NCBI RefSeq assembly: GCF_004361915.1
Contig: NZ_SNWP01000011.1
Span: forward strand, 930,001 to 994,000
From: Sediminibacterium goheungense
Lineage (GTDB): Bacteria; Bacteroidota; Bacteroidia; Chitinophagales; Chitinophagaceae
Direction of reading: 5' to 3'
Length of the DNA stretch: 64,000 nucleotides
Part shown: one piece after another, positions 8,692-16,511 of the stretch
Layout: the number at the start of each line of letters is the position of its first letter
How positions within the stretch are numbered: position 1 is the stretch's first letter
Notes under the pieces: generated by a model
Told to the model about the DNA's origin: nothing
Databases searched by the model: none
Seen by the model: the letters and a program-made list of their open reading frames with translations, nothing else
Position numbers and translations under genes: made by a program

Positions 8692-9615
8692 TTGCCCCAA
8701 CAAAATACCGTAATACTGATCGCTGGTCCTACTGCCGTTGGTAAAACAGCAGCCGCCATCAGTTTGGCAAAACAGTTCCACACAGAAATTATTTCAGCCG
8801 ACTCCAGACAGTGTTATCGTGAAATGAATATCGGGGTGGCTAGACCTTCCCCGGAAGAGTTACTGGCAATACCTCATCATTTTATTGCTTCCCATACCAT
8901 TCACGAAGAAGTAAATGCCGGTGTTTTTGAAACCTATGCACTTGAAAAAGCAGAAACCTTGTTCAAAGAACATCCGATTGTGGTACTTACAGGTGGTACA
9001 GGTCTTTATATAAAAGCTTTTTGTGATGGTATAGATGAAATGCCTGCGATTCCATCTGAGATCCGCAAAAGAATCATTCTGTCATATGAAGAAAAAGGGT
9101 TGGGTTGGTTACAGGAACAATTAATGGAGAAAGATCCTTTATTCTGGAAAACAGCCGAACAACAAAATCCTCAACGCTTAATGCGGGCCCTGGAATTCAT
9201 AGAAGCGGTGGGTCAATCCATAACCTTATTTCGTTCCGGGAAAAAAGCCGAAAGGCCCTTTCAGGTCATCAAAATCGGTCTGGAGATGCAAAGAGATTTA
9301 CTCAATACACGCATCAATCAACGGGTAGATATGATGATGCAATCAGGTTTGCTGGAAGAAACCAAGCAATTGTTCCCTCTTCGTCAACTAAATGCACTAC
9401 AAACAGTGGGCTATCAGGAACTTTTTGACCATCTGGAAGATAAGACAGATCTTAACAGAGCTATTGAGCTTATTAAACAGCACACTAGGCAATACGCCAA
9501 AAGGCAGATGACCTGGTTTAAAAAAGACAGCAGCATTCATTGGGTAAATGCTGCTGTAGATATTGAAGATCAGATTTTCAGCTTTCTTAAGCCATACAAT
9601 CTGTTTCCCGTTTAA
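8692..9615 (+). CDS. miaA: tRNA dimethylallyltransferase
   Basis: 307 aa. Transfers dimethylallyl from DMAPP to A37 of tRNAs reading UNN codons. The P-loop is GPTAVGKT at residues 12-19, followed by the ADSRQCYREMNIGVARPS segment (catalytic Asp and prenyl-site region), GGTGLYIKAFCDG, QNPQRLMRALE and TVGYQELFDHLE; C-terminal RQYAKRQMTWFKK binds tRNA. The start must be TTG at 8692: the reading frame is closed by TAG at 8674-8676 and contains no ATG or GTG before the P-loop, and the TTG gives the normal distance of about 10 residues to the P-loop. Confidence 0.93.
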   Translation: MPQQNTVILIAGPTAVGKTAAAISLAKQFHTEIISADSRQCYREMNIGVARPSPEELLAIPHHFIASHTIHEEVNAGVFETYALEKAETLFKEHPIVVLTGGTGLYIKAFCDGIDEMPAIPSEIRKRIILSYEEKGLGWLQEQLMEKDPLFWKTAEQQNPQRLMRALEFIEAVGQSITLFRSGKKAERPFQVIKIGLEMQRDLLNTRINQRVDMMMQSGLLEETKQLFPLRQLNALQTVGYQELFDHLEDKTDLNRAIELIKQHTRQYAKRQMTWFKKDSSIHWVNAAVDIEDQIFSFLKPYNLFPV

Positions 9616-9645
9616 TATACTCTTTCTTTCTTCTTTTGTGGTGTA

Positions 9646-11175
9646 TTAAAACTTAAATCCGAAAGTTAACATCACATTTCCTCTTGAGCCGGTTTGTTCA
9701 GCAAAAGTATTAGGCTTATCGTTAAGTCTGTAAGCAAACTGAACATCGCGGTTGAAAGCATGGGCATAACTCAGGTCAATGAAAATACCTTTGTTACGAT
9801 AGCCCACACCTCCTGTTGCCATAATGCGGTGTGCTTTTAATTCACTCTCTTTATACGGACTTCCATAATAAGCTCCCCCAAGACGGAACATTACGGTATG
9901 GAACTTCAATTCACCACCTAAACGGAAATTAATATTGCCTTTGTAAGTGTCTTTGATTACGTTGTTCAGCATATTATAATAACTCACAAGTGCCTGGTCA
10001 TTCTGGTCTTCTGCAGAAAATCTTGAACCACGATAGTTAACATATTCAAGATCGGCACTGATGAATGCTCTCTGTCTGCGTGTATCTTTGATTTCACGGA
10101 ATACATAACTGGCACTTATTATAGCACGCCAGGGGGTTACAAGATTGTAATTACTGTTACCCGGATTACCACTATTGAGGTTATCGCTTTTTTCTGAACG
10201 CAGGCCTGCATAAGTTTCAGTATTGGCCGTCATAGAAGCACGAACCCTGTCTTTAAAACTGATCAACTGTGGTGTATGAAAGGCAAAGCCAACTCTCCAG
10301 TATTCTTTGGGCTTATAAATGGTACCCAGCTTAGCACCGATACCTAAACCACGGGAAGAAAACTGCTCTTTAAATTCAAAATAACTGAACTGGTTATTAG
10401 GGTCATTGGTCGCATCTGTTTCTCTGTAAGTAAGGTCTCTGTTATAACTGATAACCGGAATGGTAAGGCTACCGCCTACATATAGTTTGTCTTCCATATT
10501 ACCAGCCATACCCAGCGCAATCTCATGGTAACCACCACGTGTTATGGCATCATAATGCTGGTTTACACCGGTTGAAATAGGAACAAGACTCTGGTAACCG
10601 CTAAAAATACCCGAGGCATTATTGGCAGTATCAATAAGGAATGTTCTGAATGCCAGTGAAGAACCGAAAATATAATTACTCAAAGCTGCATTGGTATCGG
10701 CAAGATCACGTGTAAGCTCTTCCAGGTATTGTTCTGAAAAAGAACTCATGTTGTTAAAGCCTTTGAACTGAATCCTGTTATTATAACTGGCCAGCTGGTT
10801 CACAGAAATGGCAAAAGCACTGCTGGTCCATTTCCTGTTCTTTTTATAACTACTGCTCAGAATCAGTCCCGAAGCACCATAACCAAAATTATTTTTACTG
10901 TTGACTGTATCTGTTCCTCGGTATTTAAACTTGTTGTTGTTCAGCAAGAATCCTGGTGATAAAACAAATTCATTGGTTTTAAAAAGACCCAGGCCTGCGG
11001 GGTTTACGTGGTTAGCGGTGATTTCACCACCCAATGATCCCATTACTCCACCTGTGGCAACGTTTCTGGCAGAACCATTTTGATTGAACCATGCCATCCG
11101 CAATGAGTAATCCGGGTTCTGTGCCGAAGCTGTAAGGGTGAACAGGATTGCGATAAAGGGTAAATATGATTTCAT
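9646..11175 (-). CDS. Outer-membrane beta-barrel protein, OmpP1/FadL-like
   Basis: 509 aa with a Sec signal peptide (MKSYLPFIAILFTLTASAQ, cleavage after about residue 18). The N-terminus of the mature protein has the pattern GSARNVATGGVMGSLGGEITANHVNPAGLGLF, like the start of FadL/TodX and PorV-type barrels (AMGGA...NPAGL). The rest is alternating beta strands ending in VMLTFGFKF, a C-terminal aromatic residue usual for outer-membrane proteins. It may be a channel for hydrophobic compounds, but the cargo cannot be read. It is probably transcribed alone or with the upstream lipoprotein gene (86 bp gap, same strand). Confidence 0.7.
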   Translation of the reverse strand: MKSYLPFIAILFTLTASAQNPDYSLRMAWFNQNGSARNVATGGVMGSLGGEITANHVNPAGLGLFKTNEFVLSPGFLLNNNKFKYRGTDTVNSKNNFGYGASGLILSSSYKKNRKWTSSAFAISVNQLASYNNRIQFKGFNNMSSFSEQYLEELTRDLADTNAALSNYIFGSSLAFRTFLIDTANNASGIFSGYQSLVPISTGVNQHYDAITRGGYHEIALGMAGNMEDKLYVGGSLTIPVISYNRDLTYRETDATNDPNNQFSYFEFKEQFSSRGLGIGAKLGTIYKPKEYWRVGFAFHTPQLISFKDRVRASMTANTETYAGLRSEKSDNLNSGNPGNSNYNLVTPWRAIISASYVFREIKDTRRQRAFISADLEYVNYRGSRFSAEDQNDQALVSYYNMLNNVIKDTYKGNINFRLGGELKFHTVMFRLGGAYYGSPYKESELKAHRIMATGGVGYRNKGIFIDLSYAHAFNRDVQFAYRLNDKPNTFAEQTGSRGNVMLTFGFKF

Positions 11176-11261
11176 ATTACAATTCGTTTGGATATAGGTT
11201 TAGTATTTGGTGCGAGTTATACACCGTGATGTTATTAGTTGCATCCGCAAAAGATGTTGGA

Positions 11262-12038
11262 TTAATTACCTCTGCCACCCCTGCCAGAACTGGAACTGCT
11301 ACCTGTACTTTTCACGCCACCGCTGTTACCACCCGCATTGCTGCTTGGCGTAGCTGTTGAACCATTAGTACCGGAAGAGAAACTTCTCACAGGTCTGTCA
11401 ATGCTGGTACCAGAACTTGAACCATTGCTTCCACCCGTAAATACTCTTTTCAGCAGATTGCCAAAACTGTTATTGTTACCGTTGGTATTGGTAAAAGTCC
11501 CGGTTTTAGGATTATAATAACCCTGGTTACTATTATTGAAACCTTTGGTATTTCTGTAGGCAGCTAAATTGCTTCCTGAAGTACTGCCATTATAAAACTT
11601 AGGTGTCGAATAAACAATAACTGTATACATAGGGTTGTTCCAGCCCCATCCATAATAACCCAATCCTGTATAGGGCCTCCATCCGCCATAGCCAAGACCT
11701 AAGTGCCATGGGTTGTTCCAGGTATAAGTATTCCAGTTATTATAGGGATTTATGCGGTTAAAGTCATAGCGGCTGTCGTACCAATAATCAAAATCATCAA
11801 TACCTGACCAGCGGTTTCTATTGGCAACCTTCATACGCAGGTAACGATCATCCTGACTACTGATATATTCTTCATATCGCTCCTGTTGTTCCTTCGCTTT
11901 CTCCTCTTCTTTTCTACTGGCACCTTCGCGACCGGGTGAATAATAAACATCGTCAGGTGTCTGCCCCGACTGATAAGCAGTCGAGCAACCGGACAAAAGT
12001 CCTATGGCAAGTAATGAGCTGAGTAATGTTGTTTTCAT
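11262..12038 (-). CDS. Lipoprotein with Asn/Gly/Ser-rich tail, unknown function
   Basis: 258 aa. A lipoprotein signal peptide ends in LAIGLLSGC, lipidated C18. The segment TPDDVYYSPG followed by an acidic/basic coiled region (EEEKAKEQQERYEEYISSQDD) and a Trp/Tyr/Asn-rich middle (RWSGIDDFDYWYD, NNWNTYTWNNPWHLGLG) is a pattern I know from uncharacterised Bacteroidota lipoproteins. The last 80 residues are low-complexity Asn/Ser/Gly (SSGTSIDRPVRSFSSG, GGNSGGVKSTGSSSSSGRGG) and end in GRGGRGN. Probably envelope-located and partly disordered; no enzymatic motif is visible. Confidence 0.65.
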   Translation of the reverse strand: MKTTLLSSLLAIGLLSGCSTAYQSGQTPDDVYYSPGREGASRKEEEKAKEQQERYEEYISSQDDRYLRMKVANRNRWSGIDDFDYWYDSRYDFNRINPYNNWNTYTWNNPWHLGLGYGGWRPYTGLGYYGWGWNNPMYTVIVYSTPKFYNGSTSGSNLAAYRNTKGFNNSNQGYYNPKTGTFTNTNGNNNSFGNLLKRVFTGGSNGSSSGTSIDRPVRSFSSGTNGSTATPSSNAGGNSGGVKSTGSSSSSGRGGRGN

Positions 12039-12120
12039 AACAAGAGGATTGACAAGGTTATATAATGTGAAGTTACATACATTTGCGCTGTTATGGCTTC
12101 ACAGATATTGCGGCAATTAG

Positions 12121-12154
12121 TTTGCCAACAAACATCTGTAAGCAATATATTTTG
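12121..12154 (+). promoter_or_regulatory. Candidate promoter of proS
   Basis: TTTG at 12121-12124, 21 nt, then TATATTTTG at 12146-12154, a variant of the Bacteroidota -7 box with one extra base. It lies 22 bp before the proS start codon, in the divergent gap between the lipoprotein gene and proS. Pattern match only. Confidence 0.35.
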
Positions 12155-12175
12155 TTAAGAGAATTATAATATTTT

Positions 12176-13654
12176 ATGAGTAAGGAAATAACTTCCCGGG
12201 AGCAGGATTATTCACAGTGGTACAACGACCTTATTTTGAAGGGGAGTCTGGCCGATTATAGTGCTGTTAGAGGTTGCATGGTCATTAAACCCTATGGTTT
12301 TGCACTTTGGGAAAATATGCGTGATGTATTAGACAGAATGTTTAAGGAAACTGGCCATCAGAATGCCTATTTTCCTTTATTCATACCAAAAAGCCTTTTT
12401 GAGGCGGAAGAAAAAAATGCCGAGGGTTTTGCCAAGGAATGTGCCGTGGTTACCCATTACCGTTTGAAAACCGACCCGGATAATAAAGGCAAACTTATTG
12501 TTGATCCGGAAGCGAGGCTTGAGGAAGAGCTGGTTGTACGCCCAACCAGTGAGGCCATTATCTGGAATACTTATAAAAGCTGGATACAGTCGTACCGCGA
12601 TCTACCCATTCTGGTAAATCAGTGGGCCAATGTGGTTCGATGGGAAATGCGTACCCGTTTATTCCTCCGGACAGCCGAATTTTTATGGCAGGAAGGACAT
12701 ACGGCCCATGCTACCAAAGAAGAAGCGGTAGAGGAAACGGTAAAAATGCTGGATGTATATGCTGATTTTGTAGAAAACTGGATGGCAGTACCGGTTATTA
12801 AAGGTGTAAAAACACCGAATGAACGTTTTGCAGGTGCAGAAGACACTTATTGTATCGAAGCCATGATGCAGGATGGAAAAGCTTTACAGGCAGGAACCTC
12901 TCATTTTCTTGGACAGAATTTTGCCAAAGCATTTGATGTAAAATTCAGCGACAGAAATAATAAACTCGAATATGTGTGGGCTACCAGCTGGGGCGTAAGT
13001 ACCAGACTGATTGGTGCACTGGTAATGGCCCATAGCGATGATGACGGACTCATTTTACCTCCCCGCATCGCACCTATTCAGGTGGTGATAGTGCCGATTT
13101 ATAAAGGAGAAGATCAGAAAGCAAAAATTGATGAGCATGTGCAGCAATTGGTGGCAGAATTAAAAGCACTGGGTATTACTGTAAAATATGATGACAACGA
13201 TAACACAAGACCCGGATGGAAATTTGCTGAGTATGAAATGAAGGGGGTACCCGTACGTATCGCACTCGGTTTACGTGATCTGGAAAACAATGTGGCTGAA
13301 GTGGCGCGAAGAGATACCAAAGAAAAAAATACGGTTTCACTTGACGGACTCTCTGCTTATATCAAACAACTACTGGAAGATATTCAACAGAATATTTTCA
13401 ATAAAGCTAAACAATTCAGAGATGAACGTATTACACCCGCTAATAGCTGGGATGAATTTATAAACCTGCTCGATACCAAAGGCGGCTTTATTTCTGCTCA
13501 TTGGGATGGTACCGGAGAAACAGAAGAAAAAATCAAAGAATTAACCAAGGCAACCATACGTTGTATTCCTTTGAACAATGTTCAGGAAGAAGGTAGTTGT
13601 ATACTTACCGGCAAACCTTCTACCCAGCGTGTATTATTTGCAAGAGCTTATTAA
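12176..13654 (+). CDS. proS: Prolyl-tRNA synthetase (short, archaeal/eukaryote-like type)
   Basis: 492 aa. Class II synthetase charging tRNA-Pro. Motif 2 region is [16 protein letters not shown] followed by [14 protein letters not shown] and [16 protein letters not shown]; motif 3 region is [19 protein letters not shown]. The anticodon-binding domain begins near residue 300 ([10 protein letters not shown]). It lacks the large editing insertion of the E. coli-type enzyme, and its length fits ProS type 3. The C-terminal extension includes [20 protein letters not shown]. An intrinsic terminator follows 20 bp after the stop, so it appears monocistronic. Confidence 0.95.
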   Translation: MSKEITSREQDYSQWYNDLILKGSLADYSAVRGCMVIKPYGFALWENMRDVLDRMFKETGHQNAYFPLFIPKSLFEAEEKNAEGFAKECAVVTHYRLKTDPDNKGKLIVDPEARLEEELVVRPTSEAIIWNTYKSWIQSYRDLPILVNQWANVVRWEMRTRLFLRTAEFLWQEGHTAHATKEEAVEETVKMLDVYADFVENWMAVPVIKGVKTPNERFAGAEDTYCIEAMMQDGKALQAGTSHFLGQNFAKAFDVKFSDRNNKLEYVWATSWGVSTRLIGALVMAHSDDDGLILPPRIAPIQVVIVPIYKGEDQKAKIDEHVQQLVAELKALGITVKYDDNDNTRPGWKFAEYEMKGVPVRIALGLRDLENNVAEVARRDTKEKNTVSLDGLSAYIKQLLEDIQQNIFNKAKQFRDERITPANSWDEFINLLDTKGGFISAHWDGTGETEEKIKELTKATIRCIPLNNVQEEGSCILTGKPSTQRVLFARAY

Positions 13655-13674
13655 AAATGATCCCCCAATCAATC

Positions 13675-13703
13675 AAAAGTCGTCCCATGAAGACGACTTT
13701 TTT
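13675..13703 (+). terminator. Intrinsic terminator of proS
   Basis: 10-bp perfect stem (AAAAGTCGTC at 13675-13684, GACGACTTTT at 13692-13701) with a 7-nt loop and a T run. Confidence 0.85.
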
Positions 13704-13721
13704 ATTGCCGGATTTCAATGA

Positions 13722-13752
13722 TTTGAAATATATTTAATATAAAATATTTTCT
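13722..13752 (+). promoter_or_regulatory. Candidate promoter for the DUF898/M48/truB run
   Basis: TTTG at 13722-13725, 19-nt AT-only spacer, TATTTTCT at 13745-13752, 22 bp before the DUF898 start codon. Spacing is typical of Bacteroidota promoters; the -7 box is a 6/8 match. Confidence 0.4.
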
Positions 13753-13774
13753 ATATACCCAACTCAACCAGCAC

Positions 13775-14728
13775 ATGGAAAACAAAACTCATTACAAGCT
13801 TGGCTATCATGGAACAGGCATGGATATGTTTCGGATCGAACTGGTCAATTTTATTTTATGTCTTGTCACACTCGGCTTGTATTATCCATGGGCAAAGGCC
13901 AAAACACTGGAATACCTGTACAGCCAGACCATTTTTGAAGGACAACCTTTTGTCTTTTCGGGAACAGGAAAAGAAATGTTCAGGGGATTTATAAAAGCCT
14001 TTCTTTTTCTAGCCATATTATGGGCAGCCATATTGATCAGTATATGGTATGGAGGTGAAATGGCTCAGTTGACGATTCTCTTATTTTACCTGGTTATTAT
14101 AGCGCTTATACCACTCATTATACATGGATCCTATAAATACAGAATGGCAAAATCATCCTGGCGTGGGATACGATTTGGTTATACGGGAGAAAGAAGTGAA
14201 CTGGTAAAAATATTTTTCCGCGACCTGTTTTTAACGATTATTACTTTTGGTATTTATGGTGCATGGCTTGCTATGAATATCCGCAGGTATGTATTGGATC
14301 ATGTACGGATCGGTAATGCAAATTTTACCTACCATGGTAGTGGCGGCGATTTTTTTCTCCTGAACCTCAAGGGCTATTTTTTATCCATATTTACACTGGG
14401 TATCTATGTATTCTGGTGGCAAAAAGATTTGTTTGAATATTTTGTAAGCTATCTAAGATTAAGACAGGGCGACAGGAAAATTATATTCCGATCTAAAGCA
14501 ACGGGAGGTGGTTTTGCAGGACTGATGATTGTAAATTTCCTCATTATTATTTTTACACTGGGCTTCGGCTATGCATGGGTAATTACACGTACGTTGCGCT
14601 ATGTTGCTGATAATATTGAAATGTATGGCGATCTTTCACTTGATGAACTTGTACAGTCGCAACCGGATTACAGTGATGCAATGGCAGATGATATGGCTGA
14701 TTTCTTTGACTTTGGATTTATTGTATGA
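13775..14728 (+). CDS. DUF898 (YjgN-like) membrane protein
   Basis: 317-aa inner-membrane protein with about six hydrophobic segments arranged in repeats. Each repeat carries a YHGTG or FSGTG motif followed by ...LGLYYPWAKAK, FGIYGAWLAMNIRRYV or LGIYVFWWQKDLF, the hallmark of DUF898/YjgN. Function of the family is not established. Its stop overlaps the start of the M48 peptidase gene by 4 nt (ATGA), and DUF898 with an M48 peptidase is a recurring gene pair also in Proteobacteria, suggesting the two act together at the membrane (inference). Confidence 0.85.
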   Translation: MENKTHYKLGYHGTGMDMFRIELVNFILCLVTLGLYYPWAKAKTLEYLYSQTIFEGQPFVFSGTGKEMFRGFIKAFLFLAILWAAILISIWYGGEMAQLTILLFYLVIIALIPLIIHGSYKYRMAKSSWRGIRFGYTGERSELVKIFFRDLFLTIITFGIYGAWLAMNIRRYVLDHVRIGNANFTYHGSGGDFFLLNLKGYFLSIFTLGIYVFWWQKDLFEYFVSYLRLRQGDRKIIFRSKATGGGFAGLMIVNFLIIIFTLGFGYAWVITRTLRYVADNIEMYGDLSLDELVQSQPDYSDAMADDMADFFDFGFIV

Positions 14729-15798
14729 GTGAATATCCGCAAATTCTTTTTTTTGATGCCTATAAAGCTTCACCTCGTGAAGTTTACGTGGAGTTGACCC
14801 ATGGTAAGATATATGTATCAAATACGGATGACTATGATACGGTTCTGGTATTTGACATAACTGCAGCAAGTGTAGTTGAAGCAGATAGACGTCTTTTTAT
14901 ATTTTTTAATAAAGGCAGAGCACCCTATTTATCAATAGATGCCGATCACCCGTCTTACCCCGAACTGAAAAAAGCCATACACCCGGATCGGAAAACCTGG
15001 TTTGGTAAATTTTTCAGATTGAAATGGCCGGTATTAGTCGCAATACTGTTATCCATATTTGTTGGTATTTATTTTATTATGGCAAGGGTTATTCCGGCAG
15101 CTGCTTTAAAAATAATATCAGTTCAGCAGGAAGCAGAAATTGGAAATAGTTTCTACCGGTCACTAATGGCATCGGAAAAAATCGATACGGCAGCCACACG
15201 TATTGTCAATGATTTTGCAGGGCAATTACACCTGAGTGACAAATACCAGATCACCATAACGGTTATAAAAGAAAACGAGTTAAATGCATACGCGTTACCA
15301 GGCGGACATATCGTATTGTATTCAGGGATTCTGAAGGTTATCGATGATCCGGATATGCTAGTGGCATTGCTGGGTCACGAAGCCAGCCATATTAATAAAA
15401 GACATAGCCTGCAAAGTATATTATCGTCTATGAGTATGTCTTTATTACGCTCTATGATTTTAAGTGGTTTTGGCGATGTCGGAAGCATAGTGCTGGAGCA
15501 TGCAGGGATGTTTGAACAGCTCCGCTATTCCAGAAGACTGGAAAGAGAGGCAGATAGGGAAGGAATGGACTTAATGATCAGAAACCGCATTAGCCCTGTT
15601 GGTATGAAGAAGCTGATGTTACAATTGCAGGCTGCTGATCATGATTTACCCGGTATTTTTTCTTTTATGAGTACCCACCCAATGTCTGAAGAAAGAATAA
15701 AGACGGCAGATGCTTTCATAACAGCACATAAATCGGCTACTTTTGCTGCCAGTCAGGAACTTATAGAAAGCTGGCGGCAATTGAAAGCAAAGAAATGA
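14725..15798 (+). CDS. M48-family zinc metallopeptidase, membrane-anchored
   Basis: 357 aa. An N-terminal domain of about 90 aa opens ILFFDAYKASPREVYVEL, similar to the extra domain found in M48 proteins next to DUF898. One transmembrane helix lies near residues 100-120. The peptidase domain has HEASH at 218-222 (zinc ligands H218 and H222, catalytic E219) and the third ligand region in RRLEREADREGMDLM near residue 274. PGGHIVLYSGIL and STHPMSEERI are typical of the HtpX/Oma1/BepA group. The catalytic domain is probably periplasmic, with a possible role in envelope protein quality control (inference). It overlaps both neighbours by 4 nt. Confidence 0.88.
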   Translation: MSEYPQILFFDAYKASPREVYVELTHGKIYVSNTDDYDTVLVFDITAASVVEADRRLFIFFNKGRAPYLSIDADHPSYPELKKAIHPDRKTWFGKFFRLKWPVLVAILLSIFVGIYFIMARVIPAAALKIISVQQEAEIGNSFYRSLMASEKIDTAATRIVNDFAGQLHLSDKYQITITVIKENELNAYALPGGHIVLYSGILKVIDDPDMLVALLGHEASHINKRHSLQSILSSMSMSLLRSMILSGFGDVGSIVLEHAGMFEQLRYSRRLEREADREGMDLMIRNRISPVGMKKLMLQLQAADHDLPGIFSFMSTHPMSEERIKTADAFITAHKSATFAASQELIESWRQLKAKK

Positions 15799-16511
15799 AG
15801 CAAAAAGAAATACACCCTGCTTTACAACCTTATCTGGACGGCAAAGTAATATTATTGGATAAGCCTATTGACTGGACATCTTTCGACGTGGTAAAAAAGG
15901 TTCGTATTCTTACCCGTATTTCCAAGGTAGGGCATGCCGGTACACTTGATCCGCTGGCAACCGGGTTATTGATTGTATGTACCGGAAAGTTTACCAAGAA
16001 GATCAACGAATACATGGGTATGGAGAAAGAGTACACAGGTACTTTTACACTGGGTGCAACAACGCCTACCTATGATCTTGAATCGGCCCCTGAAAATATT
16101 TGCGACTACGCCCATCTTACACCTGAGCAGGTGCATGCCGCTGCACAAAATTTTATCGGCCCCATTATGCAGATTCCTCCTGCTCACTCTGCCATTAAGA
16201 AAGACGGCAAGCCGGTTTACCTGGCAGCCAGAAAAGGTCTTGAAGTAAAATTAGAACCAAGACCTGTTACCATTCACTCCTTTGTAATTGAAAAAATTGA
16301 AATGCCTGTGGTGTATTTCAGGGTGGTATGTTCAACAGGTACCTATATCAGAAGTCTTGCGAATGATTTCGGTGCCTCGCTGGGTGTGGGTGGCTATATG
16401 AGTAGTTTACGCCGAACACGTATTGGTAATTTCGAAGTGGCTGATGCTGACGATCTGATCACCTTTGAAAAAAGGATTGAAGCATTGAAAGGAAGCGTAT
16501 CAGAAGGGTAG
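15795..16511 (+). CDS. truB: tRNA pseudouridine(55) synthase
   Basis: 238 aa. Isomerises U55 of the tRNA T-loop to pseudouridine. Motifs: ILLDKPIDWTSFDVVKKV, the catalytic motif GHAGTLDPLATGLLIV (nucleophile Asp in TLDP), IGPIMQIPPAHSAIKKDGKPVY, and CSTGTYIRSLANDFGA. There is no C-terminal PUA domain, a short form usual in Bacteroidota. The start ATG overlaps the M48 stop (ATGA), so truB is translationally coupled to a seemingly unrelated pair. The 3' end overlaps the convergent tamL gene by 12 bp. Confidence 0.95.
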   Translation: MKQKEIHPALQPYLDGKVILLDKPIDWTSFDVVKKVRILTRISKVGHAGTLDPLATGLLIVCTGKFTKKINEYMGMEKEYTGTFTLGATTPTYDLESAPENICDYAHLTPEQVHAAAQNFIGPIMQIPPAHSAIKKDGKPVYLAARKGLEVKLEPRPVTIHSFVIEKIEMPVVYFRVVCSTGTYIRSLANDFGASLGVGGYMSSLRRTRIGNFEVADADDLITFEKRIEALKGSVSEG

